64,000 nt of DNA, from the NCBI GenBank assembly GCA_023897205.1, contig JAHWDD010000004.1, positions 4,526,001 to 4,590,000 of the forward strand, in the 5' to 3' direction. The notes below the pieces were generated by a model. It searched no databases and had not been told where the DNA came from. It saw nothing but the letters and a program-made list of their open reading frames with translations. This DNA comes from Exophiala sp. HKRS030 (Eukaryota; Ascomycota; Eurotiomycetes; Chaetothyriales; Herpotrichiellaceae). The position numbers and the translations under genes were made by a program. This document shows, in pieces, positions 12,941 to 27,600 of the stretch (position 1 is the first letter of the stretch; every line of letters begins with the position of its first letter).

Positions 12941-14527
12941 ATCACTGTCGTCGTGATAATCGTGATTGTTATTGTTATTGTTATTGTCGTGGTCATTGTT
13001 GATGTGAGGGTGCCAAAGAATATAAACTCCCAGAATCATAGGATACATTGCACTTTCCCGGCCGTTTTCACTCGAATAGATTTCGGGCTTGAGGAAGATG
13101 CGTTCATTGTAGGTCCACAGCGTTTCTGGGATGGCAGTGAGCATACGAAAACTGGACTGTCGCTTTGGATCCGGGTCTAGGCTCAGCGTTGGATTGCGAG
13201 GGACGTGAATGGTACTCTGGCGAAAAGCGTGGAACGTAGGACTGTCGAATTGTTTCGGGGCCGTGGAGACGACTAGATTGCGGATCGAAAGTGTCGGGAG
13301 GGACGCACATTCCAATGGTGACAGGAAGGCCAAAGATGGAGCTGAAGGGTCGCGGTGGTAGATGGTCGGCGTCTGTTTGCGAAGGTAGATTCCCGTGGCG
13401 AGGCGGGATGTCCATGAGCTGGTCTGTAGGCCAACCAGCAGGATGTATTGTGACGACTTGAGGACTCGTATGTCGACCGTGCCGGAAAACAACAGACCTG
13501 CGTTGGTCACTGAGAAACTGACTTCTTCCTTGGATAGCCAGTCTATGACCGTCGTGTTGGCGAAACATGATGGTGTAGGCGCAAAGATACTCAAGCCTGG
13601 GATTGTGTGTCCGTCGACATGGGCCTGTCGAGAACTAAGGGCGAGAGCTGTATTGTGGGGGAGTGGGAGAGTAGTTTTCGTAGTTGATGCCCCTGACTTC
13701 TTCTCCTTCTCATTCTCCCATGCAAAAATGGTAAAATCGTTACTCTGCCTCACAATCTCTTCTTGAAGACGACGGAACGCCTTCATTCCTTCTCCGTATA
13801 GCAGGGGCATGTTCACATCGAACAGACCCAATAGGCAATACGCCATATCCTCGGTCCGCGTGGTGATGCGGTGAGCGGCCCACGACATGCGTACGGCAAT
13901 TGAACATTCCGAGATGGGAAAAGTTTGAGACAGTACGCTCTTGGGGATGCTTGTGATTCGAGAGATGACGTCGCCGAACGTGCTGCGCGTACCGATGGAC
14001 GTCCAAGTTGAGTCGTAAAAGGTGAGCTGCCTTGGGGCCAGGAGTTCCTGGAGCGTCCAGCCACGTGTGAACCAACGACAGTTAGGGAGAGCGTCAGTCA
14101 CCTGTGTTGTGGTTGAGAGAGTGTCGTTGCCACCGTTGTCTTTTCGAATCATGTCAGGAGTGGTGGCGGCCGCGGTATCACCACACGGGTATAAGTCCTC
14201 GAGATAAACGTGACATGTCGTGGAGTTTGCATACCATGCGTACATGGAATTGATACTCTCACTCAACTCTGCCGAGCTCGATTTGTCGATACAGCATGTG
14301 TCTATCCATGCGTAATCAAGGCCGTCTTGACGTGCGAGGCGGCACGTCTGTTTCAATTTCGCGTAGCCTTTCTTCGCCGGAGATGAGAGGCTGCCACCGC
14401 CAACACTGGTTATATCTTGGTAGGTAACTTCTTCAGAGGTCCAGGTGTGAGAGAGAATAGCGTATGGTGGGGCCGTCTCGGTGAAGAATTCTTCGAGAGT
14501 GAGCGTTTTGGTATTGATTAGTTTCAT
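12512..14527 (-). CDS. HET-domain protein (HET-E/HET-D-like N-terminus), gene 2, with poly-Asp tract
   Basis: A single-exon gene for 671 residues of the class with a HET domain right at the N-terminus. It starts MKLINTKTLTLEEF, then PPYAILSHTW, LDYAWIDTCCIDKSSSAEL, SINSMYAWY, CRWFTRGWTLQELLAPR, and the post-domain block RMSWAAHRITTRTEDMAYCL followed by LYGEGMKAFRRLQEEI. In S/T/D-rich sequence near residues 530-570 lies an Asn/His/Asp run leading into an uninterrupted poly-Asp tract, encoded by a hexanucleotide repeat. No WD40 or NACHT domain follows, unlike HET-E. It differs in type from the neighbouring HET gene, so a recent duplication is unlikely. It is divergent from the Zn2Cys6 gene at 14805. 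Confidence 0.9.
12881..12942 (-). repeat. In-frame hexanucleotide repeat coding poly-Asp
   Basis: About ten copies of GTCATC on the plus strand (GAT/GAC codons on the minus strand) inside the second HET gene. It is followed by imperfect ATT/GTT triplets encoding Asn. Change by whole units would keep the frame, so length variation between strains is plausible. Confidence 0.9.
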
Positions 14528-14804
14528 TGAGGATTCATATTCTTTTGGATAGGCCTAGAAGTCTACGTGACAAGCGACTGGGATGGGATGTTGGTGACCA
14601 CGAGGCTGACGAGGCTCGACAAGGTACGATCTTGGCGGGGCGATGCTTGTTAGCGCTTCAATAAACAACCAAGTCCTTCCCGAGATTCACGTCCCTAGTC
14701 ATATATCATATACCAAAGCATGTTCCTTCATACGCAAAAGCGGAGTGAGTTTCCTTCTGGGATCTGTGTCACCAAGAGTGAATTTCAATCGACTTGATCC
14801 TGCG

Positions 14805-17123
14805 ATGCCGCAGCCAAACCGTTTTGGTGGAAATCAGCCGGCAACTTCTTCAGCTGATGTTGCGCGTGACGATTCCCCAGAGCTAGACTCCACGCGCGAG
14901 CAAGGCAGTGGTGGAATGAGCACGAATCCGAGAAAACGCAGATACATCAGCAATGCCTTTACTACAAGGAAGCGAGCTGCCATGGCTTGCGATTTCTGCC
15001 GCCTGCGGAAAACCAAATGTGACAACGCACGACCAAAATGTGGCAATTGTCGACACCACAATGCAACGTGTGTCTATACTGAGAACACAGAAGCCTCTGC
15101 ACCCGAAGATGATGCGAATACCAATGTCATGCATCGCCTCGACGAGATCAAGTATCTTTTGCAACAAGTGCAAGCTCAAACTACGCCAAAGGTCCACTAT
15201 ACCACAGCTGCGGGACAGTTCCCCTTGATTGATCGTGCCCCATCCATTTCAGAATCTGCTCCCGAGCGAGAAGCGCCTGTGGACGACAGTTGGCAAAGTG
15301 GCGAGAGCTTCCATGCCGTCAATCCTTATGATTCCCCTTATCGAGCCGCGCGTTGCGAAGCGGTTGTCCGGTGGCCTATTTTCAGAGACTGGCTGTCGGA
15401 GAAAGAGTGCAGACTCGAGTCATTCTTGCACGAGGCCGAAATCCTGTTTCCGGATGGTGTTGGTGGAGAACAACCACTCCCAGCCAACCTTGCCAGAGGG
15501 GATATAAGGGGGCCTCCCGGACCCGTCATAGATGAGGACGATTGTGTTCCATTGTGTAAAAGGTTTCTCAGTCATGTACATTTCAGAAATCCGATATTGG
15601 AGCCGAGGCAATTGATATCGTATGCGAAAGAGGTTTCACAACATGGTATGGGCTGGGATGGCCGTTCGTGTCTCGTGGTATGTTCATGAATGCTCATGTT
15701 GAGACGTCTGGACTTACTTGTCACAGCTAGTAATTTCGGCCATCTCCTGCATTCTTTTAACCAACGAGCTTCCCCCGGAGCCCGACTTAGATCCATCTAT
15801 ACACGCCCCTCCACTCTCCAGTCATATCCATGCAGATCCTGGTGGTGTTGCTGAAGCATTTGCTCAAGCAGCTAAGAAGAGGTTAGGTCTTCTTGGTATG
15901 TCTATGATAGATATCCAATGCTTGTTCTTCATGTCCATCTATGAGAAGCTACGTATACGACCTCTACAGTCCTGGTTCTGCCTCCAACAAGCATGCTCCA
16001 GACTCAAAAGCCACCTCATGAGCCGAAGTGGATTTTCAAGCTCAATGGATGCAGAAAAGCGTGAGCAACATCAGATCGAGCAAAGGGTCTTCTGGTCATG
16101 TGTCCGCTCGGAAACGTGAGTCATGACTGAGCCCTTTCATCCTGCCCCTTACAGAAATCAATGTCAAGTCTTCTGTTCCGCTCTGGTGCTACTTTTGCTA
16201 ATTGGATCTACAGTGAACTCCTTCCAGATTTATGTCTCCCATCGAGCGGCCTTGACGCTTTCCAATACCCTGAGTTTCCCTCACCTCCCTCAGCCACGAA
16301 TAATGAGCATTTTGAGGAGTGCTCGGAGAGCAGCGATAGCGGTTATGTCCCACCAAACTCTCAAGCACAATCCTGGCTGTTCTTCCTCGCCGAAATCTCG
16401 CTCCGTCGTACCATTAACGCACATTTGCGCCTCCTCTATGGCAGATCAGAGTCGTACTGGCTGTCTCATCTGCCATTGCTCCTAAGACACCATGCCCAGT
16501 GCGAGGAACAAATCAGCCTGTGGTACTCTCACCTGCCCTCGAAGTTGCAATTTTCCGACAGCGCACCGCAGCCTCAGAGTCTATCATATTACCTCGAAAG
16601 CCGCTTCCAGGATTGGCGTGAGCACATCCTCCGGCCATTGCTATATTGTGCCCTTCATCATAGCAGGCAGAAAAATTGGCCTCACCAGTTTCATCCTGTC
16701 GCTGCTGGCGAGCCTTCCCCTTCAACCTCCACTGTGTCCATGTCTATGCAAACGGCTGTACTTTCACCGACTGGCACTGGCAATCTGAATTCGAACGCGA
16801 CACTTTATCCACAGGTGTTGCATCTAGCACAGATGCACATCGATCTGTGTGCCAGCCTCATACCTCACTCGTTCGAACATGGCCGATACGGTGGAGTGTG
16901 GCAACTCTGTCGACGGACATTCATTTGCGGGATGGCGTTACTCGCATCTGTTATCTCGGAGGACCTTCAAAGCCCCAACGACTGGGTAGATCTGTGCAGA
17001 ACAGCCATCAGGTATCTGACTCACTGGGGCGCCGAAGCACGGTCGGTCGAAGCAATGCGTCTTGTGCTGGAGAAATTGTTTGACAGAGTGTTACGAAACT
17101 CGCAAGGACAGCCAAGCTTATGA
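14805..17123 (+). CDS. Zn2Cys6 transcription factor (fungal-specific)
   Basis: A binuclear zinc-cluster regulator of 723 residues. Three exons: 14805-15677, 15727-16115 and 16214-17123. The cluster is CDFCRLRKTKCDNARPKCGN followed by CRHHNATC, near residue 62-90, directly after a basic stretch (RKRRYISNAFTTRKRAAM). The middle holds the usual fungal regulator homology region. The second intron joins RVFWSCVRSET to ELLPDLCLPSSGLDAFQYPE, a highly characteristic block. Downstream, WLFFLAEISLRRTINAHLR continues the domain. An in-frame ATG at 14643 would add 54 residues but lacks support, and a possible 5' intron there is not excluded. Its targets cannot be read from the sequence. Confidence 0.87.
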
Positions 17124-17412
17124 GTAGTAAACACCTCAAGACAATTTGGTAAGCCATCGATCAAGGTCTCGTCCGAAACACAATATCACGAATAAGCTTG
17201 TTAATCCTATTCATTTGCGCCACAGGGTACACAGATACGTGAGAATGGGCCAGTGGGTACTTTCTTCGTTGATCAGGATTCGCCTGGTATTGAATTGGAA
17301 ACTAGAGAAGATTTGCATCTCCGTCAAACGATCTTGGCCAACGCCAATGTTGTGAGTGTCTGTCAGAAGAATATCAAAGGTCATCACGTCCGCAGTCAAA
17401 TTGCCATTCATT

Positions 17413-20044
<2,632 letters not shown>

Positions 20045-21975
20045 ATGTCCACCTCACCACCCTCCACCGAAGAATTCCACACTCTGAAACCCTCCAGAGG
20101 GTTCGACCGCTTCAGAAGATGCTTCAACGGGAGATTGCTCTACTCTTGCTTCCTCATCGCACTCTCGCAGGTGAACTTTGGCATGGACCTGGGTGCGTTC
20201 GGAGGCACTCAGGCAATGCCGGCGTTCAAGAAACAGTTTGGCAAATACAACCCGGTCAAAGACGTTTATGTCCTGGAATCCTCTTACCTGTCACTCCTCA
20301 ACAGTCTGACCTATATCGGGTTCGGCTTCGGTGTGTTGAGCGGTAGCTTCATCAGCAATCGATTCGGTCGACGCAAAGCTCTCTTCACCATGTGTTTCTG
20401 GGCGATCGCCGGTGCCGCCATCATGATCACCTCAAGAGTCAAACAACAGATGATGGCCGGACGCATAATAGCATACGTTTACATTGGAATGGAGCTGGCC
20501 CTGGTACCGGTGTTCCAGTCAGAGTTGGTCCCTGCCGAGATTCGAGGATTTGCCGTCGGCACATACGCATCTGGACTCTTGGTACGCACAATAATACTGC
20601 CACTTGAACCGATTGAATGGCGAAAACTGACAGCAATATTTCTCTCTCCTTAGACGGGCCAATTGATCCAGAACATCATCGCCCGAGCCACCAGCGGGTT
20701 AGAGGGCAACAAGTCATGGCAAATTCCAATTGGACTGTTGTTTGTCATGCCTGTCCTCATGCTTGCTGGAGTCAAACTCATTCCAGAGGTACGGAGTACA
20801 ACACCCTTCCATCTCCCCCCTTTTTTCTTCCCCGTGCGAGACCCGAGATCTATTTCTTGGTACTAACCTCACACAGTCACCTCGTTGGCTTCTAGTCAAG
20901 AATCGTCGTGAAGAAGCCCTGATTTCTCTGAGACTGGTGCGAGAAGGGCCATATACGGAAGCCCAGATTCAGGCGGAATTCAGATCTCTACAGAGTACTA
21001 TCGACCTCACGGTGGAAAAGGGGAGGTTCATTGAAATCTTCCAGAAAAGTACGTTTCCGACGTCCTTACCTGGGACCCCCCCCCTCGAAGACAGACCTTT
21101 TTCCTTTGGTTTTTGTCTTGCTGATACCTTTGACAATATAGTCAACCTCAAGCGAACTCTTATAGTCATTGGAACGAACATCGTAGTCCAAGCCACCGGT
21201 CAGAATCTCTGGACTCAGTACGGCACTCTATACATACAATCCTTGGGTGTCATCAATCCATTCACCATGACGACCGTCAACACTGCCATCGCCATTGCCA
21301 TGGTTCTCCTGGGACAATACCTCACAGATCTTACAGGCCGAGTGTGAGTTGCCTACCGGGAACTTTTCTGACGCACCTCCACTAATCTGCATTTTTTTTC
21401 CTTTTGCTAGACCGCTGCTGATGATCAGCTCTACTTTGCAAATCGGCATCTTCGCCGCCATGGGTGCACTGGGGACGGTCCACGATCCATCTCGAGCCGT
21501 GAGGACGGGAGCGACCGTCATGCTGACCCTGTTCGGGGCGTGCCTCCAGTTCTCTTGGTCACCTCTGTTTCACGCCGTCGTCGCGGAAGTGCCCACCCAG
21601 AGACTCCGCGATCAGACCTACGCCGTCGGGTGTCTCTTCAACGTCCTGACGCAGTGGACCATCTCCTTCAGCTTGCCATACCTGCTCTTCGAGCCACGGA
21701 ACCTCGGACCACAAGTCGGATTCATCTTTTGTTTCACCTCGGTCGTGTCGCTGATTTTTGCCTACTTTTGCATCCCCGAATGTTTCGGCAAGACCCTGGA
21801 AGAGGTCGACCAACTCTTTTTGGAGCGCGTACCGATCCGGAAGTTCAGAAACGCCCGTCCCACCATCCTCGACGACATGCGAGCGGCGGCAGCGGCGGAA
21901 AAATTGGATGTCGTCGAAACTAGTGTGGTGATTCACGAGGAGAATGCCACGTTACCCAAGGGTTTGACAAATTGA
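20045..21975 (+). CDS. MFS sugar transporter (alpha-glucoside/hexose permease type)
   Basis: A twelve-helix sugar:H+ symporter of the major facilitator superfamily, 536 residues. Five exons: 20045-20581, 20654-20788, 20877-21048, 21142-21343 and 21411-21975, all with GT...AG introns. Sugar-porter motifs are present: NRFGRRKAL after helix 2, IPESPRWLLVKNRREEAL before the central loop (joined across intron 2), and IPECFGKTLEEVDQLF near the C-terminus. Between these lie QLIQNIIARATS, ATGQNLWTQYGTLYIQSLGV and GACLQFSWSPLFHAVVAEVP. The motif FGPA/RGFAVGTYASGLL region fits the maltose-permease branch better than plain hexose transporters, but the substrate is not certain. It shares its promoter region with the arylsulfatase, which suggests uptake of a sugar derived from a sulfated compound. 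Confidence 0.93.
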
Positions 21976-22006
21976 TATATATGTATATATATATATATAT
22001 ATATAT
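21976..22006. repeat. AT dinucleotide repeat
   Basis: An almost pure (AT)n run with one G, immediately after the stop codon of the sugar transporter and inside the 3' region shared with the convergent P450 gene. Confidence 0.9.
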
Positions 22007-22170
22007 TTGTCCTCTGCACCGATACATAGCCAACCGTAGTCTTGAAAAAACTGAACTTGAGCATACTTGCTTTCATATCCCTTACATATGCGTCCCCAAA
22101 CGATTTTGCAACTGTATTTCCTCCAAGGACGACTCCTTGTCCAGCCCGCATCATCATCCCATCCACTTGA

Positions 22171-24018
22171 TTACCGTGTTGCCGTCTTTTCTCTGTCTAC
22201 TGTCCTCGTTCGTCTCGTCAAAACACACCTCAACCCTTCCTGCCTCACGAACCAATAATCGTGTAGGGTCCATTCAGCTTTGGGGTCAGCAAGTTGAACA
22301 TGATACCGTCTGAGAAGTTGAGGTACTAATTTTGACATTTCCATCAATGAAATGTTTTTACCCAGACATGTTCTGGCACCAGCACCGAACTGGAATACAC
22401 AAAAGTGTCAGTAAAACTGGAACTGCAATCGTCGTCCGAATTTTTGTCAAGGTGGTCACCTACAGCCAGCCAATTCCTATCCATGAGTTTTAGGGTCGCC
22501 TCATCAGCCTCCAACCATCGTTCCGGTCGAAACTTGTCGGCATCTCCACCATAGACATTTTTGTCTCTGGCGGCCACCCATGGGTTCATGCCTACCACGG
22601 TCCCACCGGGTAAGAAATGACCGGATACCGTGGCACCTTCTACGGGGACGATCCTCTCCAACAATTGTCCCACGGCAGGATGCATCCGGAGTGCCTCCCT
22701 CATGCAAGCCTGGAAGTAAGGCATCCGTTGTGCCTCGGCGTAAGTGACGTACTCTGACAGTTCATTTTTAGCGTCAAACATCAATACCTCGTCCACGAGT
22801 TTGTCGTAGGTCGACGGGTTCTTGCAAAGGTAATAAAACATGGCCCTCAACGAAATGGCGGTCGTGTCACTACCGGCGAATCTGGGAATTTTTGTTCAGT
22901 CTTCTTTCCAATTTCGTGATGTCTCCAAGCAAAGAGATGTTCAAAACAAAAGGGTGAGGACAAAACGTACACATTCGAAGAAGCATGACCCAATAGTTCT
23001 TTATCCGTAATGACCTGTTCCCCCCCTTCTTTACTCCTCTTGAATCGAGCGACGATGTCTTTTTTACCGTGCTCCGCCGCGGCGGTTTGTCTTCGAGATA
23101 GTTGTGCGGCGGCAAAATTGACAATGTACCTTGCCGAATTCAGTCGGGCCAGAGAAGGTATCAAGTCCGCCAATCTCGATATCAGGCTGTTTCCCAACAG
23201 GAACTTGTGCATGTTGGGAACCTGACCGACGATCGAGTTGTAGACCAGCCTTCCCTCGATGGCCGAGATGATGCCCTGGACGTCTCGTTCCCTCTCCAAA
23301 AACCCGATCGAGTTTGAGAAAGTGATGTAGGTGATGACGTCGAAAGCGTACCAATGGAGCCAGGTGCCCAAATCAATATTTTGACCTTCCAACCCGTCGA
23401 GTTTGCGTTGAAGGATGGCCGTGCACTCGTCCGCCAGAGGTTCCAGATCCAACAAAGCACTCAATGCGAAGGCCGCGCCGACGGGTCTCTTGAGGTCCCT
23501 ATGTCCTTGAGGGTCCGTGATTGAAAAGACGGTGGGGATATTTCCGACCGGTGATTTGGCATGGAAGAGTGTGTAGAAATTGCTCTACAGCCATACAGAG
23601 ACCCCGAAAATCATATCAGAAAGAGAAGTTTCAAGAGTTAGGGGTCACCAATGTTTTTGGGATGATACTGTTTACTTACCTTGTTGAATTTGGATGTAAT
23701 GTTATAAATCACAGATATTTGATCGGAATCGGAAAACGAGACATGGTTGGGCCCTACTCGAACAACCGGACCGTACTTCTCATGGTATGCCAAATGTTTC
23801 TCGAATTGGTGACCGGAGTATGTCGTCAGGATTCGGTCGAGAGGTAAAACGCTGGCGACAAATGGACCGGGTATATCTCTTAGACCCCTTTTGTATCGAG
23901 TGATGCCGAGTAAGACGAACAGTAAACATGGTACCGAGAGGAAAAAGATTGCCGCCGATATAAAAGTGTGTGAGTATGAGTGGGAATAATCAATCAACTC
24001 TGGGGTTTTGAGAGACAT
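22171..24018 (-). CDS. Cytochrome P450 monooxygenase (pisatin-demethylase-like type)
   Basis: An ER-anchored heme-thiolate monooxygenase of 529 residues. Four exons: 24018-23680, 23584-22971, 22881-22464 and 22389-22171. The N-terminal hydrophobic helix (FISAAIFFLSVPCLLFVLLG) is followed by the Pro-rich hinge DIPGP. The I-helix oxygen motif FAGSDTT is formed across intron 2 (NV|FAGSDTT). The K-helix ExxR is in CMREALRMHP and the PERW motif in DKFRPERWLE. The heme-binding loop FGAGARTCLGKN begins exactly at the start of the last exon (LA|FGAGARTC). The last exon ends with EMSKLVPQLL, then WFVRQEG. Length and architecture are normal. The substrate is unknown; neighbours do not point to a clear biosynthetic cluster. 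It is convergent with the sugar transporter. Confidence 0.93.
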
Positions 24019-24637
24019 TTTCTTTTGTGACCTATTCTCTCTTGACTTGACAATATGAGTGTCGGTGTCGATGAATTACTGAGGTGATAGTTGTACTCCG
24101 GGTCTCGTTAGGATAGAATGATGCCGTGGAGTGAAGGATCGACTGATTTGTTGTATCAAGATGTCTATGTGGAGTAATTGACATTGATATCTCTCAGAGT
24201 CGCTCAATTTAATGAATCGAGCAAAGTAAGAATATCCCTCTCGACGATCTTATCCCGGGGTAGAAATCGACATTCTCCTCTGTGGTCTTCTGTGGGGGTT
24301 GAAATACAGAGTTAATAAGATGTACGGAGTAAGAATAAGATATTCGTAGAAAGTGCCGATGTTGCCGTCATATCCCCGACTTCAGATCAACATATTAATC
24401 ATCTACAAGTTCATTCGGCTTCGGCAGTTGGTCTTCGTTCTACAACAACTTTGTCTTTGATGGGTAATTCTTCTACCTGATTTCCGTTCACGTTCCACGC
24501 AAAGATGTAAGACGGAAGACGTCAATATGAAATGGTATCATCTAACCACGTCCCCTTCCCCCTTTCTCCCATCCATGCATACATTATTCGTCCCTCGTGC
24601 CACATGCCTCGTACCTCACTCATATGTCGCATCATAA
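24019..24637. other. Upstream region of the P450 gene and 3' end of 5-oxoprolinase
   Basis: 619 bases with no gene. It holds a TACGGAGTA word at 24323-24331 and is fairly AT-rich compared with the adjacent 5-oxoprolinase gene. Confidence 0.5.
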
Positions 24638-27600
24638 TCACTGTGCAGCTTGAGCCGCCGAATCCCAATCAAAAACGCTGCCTCTAGGTTCAAACTGCCT
24701 CTTTGATGAAGCCGCGGCCGTCAAGAGTGAAGTCTTCTCCGCGACGACATCCTCGACAGAGGCAGGCGCACCCCAAGCACCACCTCCGGGGGAATTAATG
24801 ACAAGTCTCTCTCCAGGTTGCATACTCAATTCCATCTTCCCACCGATATTGATCGTGCGTTCCGTCCCGTCGTGTTCCGTTTTGATGTACAGGTTCAACC
24901 CAACTTGCCCGGGTCCTCCACCTGCCATGCCATAGGGGGGATACACCCTCCTCTCACTCAACATGGACGCGGAAAGGGGGATCCTGAACTCGATCTCACG
25001 CGTCACGCCGTCGCCGCCGTTGAACTGACCTTTTCCACCCGAACCTTTACGGAGCGAAAACTGTCGCAAGATGATCGGATACCGCAACTCATAAACCTCG
25101 ACGTCGGTGATGCGAGTGTTGGTCATGTGCACGTGGACGCCCGACGTCCCGTGCCAGAACGGTCCCGCGCCCGAACCGCCGCATATCGTCTCGCCCACGC
25201 CGAAGCCCGCGACTTCGTTGCCCTCGGCATCTTTCCCTCCTCCCATACCAAAGGAGATAATGTTGCAGTCGCCCTGCGACGCCGCGCAGGCTCCAAACGC
25301 ACCCAGGATCGTGTCCGTGATGCGCTGGCTCGTGATCGGGTTGCCCGCACATACGGCCGCGTAGCCCGATGGATTCAACAGTGTCCCTTCGGGGATGATG
25401 ACCTTACACGGCGCCAGACAACCTTCGTTGAGCGGGATGTCGACGTTGATCAGGCACCGGAGTGAGTATATGATGGCCGAGTGCGTGATGGCCTTGGGCG
25501 CGTTCAGACAGTTGAACGTTTCTCGTCCAGTGCCCGTGAAATCAAACTCGGCGCCTCCTGTTGCGGCGTCGATGCGGATCTCGAGCTTGATAGGGCTGCC
25601 GTCGTCCATGTAGTCGATGAACCTGAGGGGTTTGCCAGCCGTCTCCTTGCTGACCTTCTTGAGGTATTCCCGCACCGCGACTTCCGCGTTCGCTTTGATC
25701 GCGTCCATGTAAAAGTGCACCGTCTGCAGGCCGAACGCATCGATCATTTCCTGTATGAGGTCCGCACCACGTTGATTGGCGGCGATGGCGGCCTTGAGGT
25801 CGGAAACGTTGTCCTTGTACGTGCGCGTGGCGCTGCAGTTGGGGAACGAGGCCGGTTCGTCACACAAGAACTTTCGGACTCTTTCTTCGTCGAAGTGGTC
25901 GGCCGAGACGATCTTGAAACCCATGGTCATGGCACCTTCTTCGTACAGCATCTTGCTGTCTGAGGGCATCGAGCCGGGACGCGTGCCGCCGATCTCGGCG
26001 TGGTGGCCACGAGACGCGACGTAGAAAATGATGTTCTCGCCCTTTTGGTCCCACACAGGGCTGATGATGGTGATGTCGGGAAGGTGAGTGCCGCCGGCCA
26101 AGGGGTGGTTGGTGAGGATGTGATCGCCCGGCTTCAACGGTGAACCGGTGATGTGCAGCTGATGTTGATAGCGGACTGCGTATTCCATGGAGCCCAGGTG
26201 CACGGGGACATGTGGAGCGTTGGCGACGAGTTTGCCGTCCGGAGAGAACATGGCGCATGAAAAATCCAATCGCTCTTTGATGTTGGTCGACACTGACGTC
26301 TTTTGGAACATGCGACCCATTTGTTCGGCCACGGACATGAAGCGGTGTCCGAAGATGGACAGACGGATAGGGTCGACGACGTGGGTCTGTTCCGACACTG
26401 CCTTGGTGGCTGGGATGTCAATCACCACGTGCCGCGGGAGGATACGTGCTGTGGCATTTGGCTCGACGATGATGGTCTGCGTCTTGTCCAGAATGACTGC
26501 TGGTCCGGGGATCAGGCTGCCAGGAGTCGTTTTACCAAGGAAGAAGACAGGCGAACGGAGCCAACCTGCACCACCAAAATACATTGATGTCTCGTCGTCT
26601 GCTTGGTCTGTTGTCAGAGACGAGAATGAAAGCTTTTCAAGAGCGTCATAGGGAGTCTCTGGTGGAAGAGCAAGGGATTTGCCAACGCCCCGAACTCGCA
26701 ACGTCTCGATCAGGACATCGCGATTCTCGAATGTGAATGTGAATTCGCGTCGGTGTTCTGCAATGAAAGCCTGCTTGAAATCTCCATCTGCGGGTTCAAG
26801 CACCATCAGATAATTGTCTGTCCCGGCATATCTGAGATTGAGGTATACTTCATACTGAATCGTTGCTTCGGGGATGCCATCATCCGTGAGCTCTCGCCGG
26901 ACTTTTTCCTTGAGGCCATCAATGCGATGCTTGATCTCGGGAGTGTTCTTCTCGTTCAAGGTCATTGACGCAGGCTCGGCCGCTTCGTGGACGACATCTG
27001 CAAGTGCCATACCGTACGCCGAGAGGATCGAGGAATACCGGTGGATGATGACGGTCTTGATGGACAGAGACGAGGCAATGGCACAAGCATGCTGCCCTCC
27101 TGCTCCACCGAAAGAAGCAAGATGATGTGTTGACGTGTCAAAGCCTCTCGCTTGAGTGAGCGCTCGAATAGGCTTTGCCATCGACTCGTTGGCTACTTCG
27201 AGAAAACCGAGTGCCACTTCCTCCGCCGTCTTAGCTTGTCCGATCTCCTTGGATATCTGATCAGCCAGGGCCTCAAACTTCTGCCGGGTGATTTCCAGGT
27301 CAAGGGGTTCGTTTTCCTTTGGCCCAAAGATTTTTGGAAAGTATTGAGGCAACAATCTCCCAAGGAAGAGATTGGCGTCAGTCACAGTGAGAGGTCCGCC
27401 CTTTCTGTAGCACGCAGGTCCCGGGTGTGCTCCTGCGGACTCTGGGCCAACTACGAACAGTCCGTAGCGCCAGAACAGGATAGAGCCTCCTCCGGCAGCC
27501 ACTGTGTTGATGTCCAATTGCGGTGCCATGACGGTGATGCCGGCAGTGGTGTTCTCGAATGTTTGGTCAAATGTCCCGTCGAAACGTGATACGTCGGTGG

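Noticed and set aside
12677..13180. 167-residue plus-strand frame with a long Val-Ile repeat that looks like a membrane helix
   Set aside because: It is the reverse of the poly-Asp hexanucleotide repeat in the second HET gene.
16123..16485. 120-residue frame between regulator exons
   Set aside because: It is intron and out-of-frame exon sequence of the Zn2Cys6 gene; the acceptor at 16213 gives the conserved ELLPDLCLPSSGL block.
22344..22463. P450 lacking its heme motif because the frame ends early
   Set aside because: Splicing the 22390-22463 intron restores FGAGARTCLGKN, so the gene is intact.
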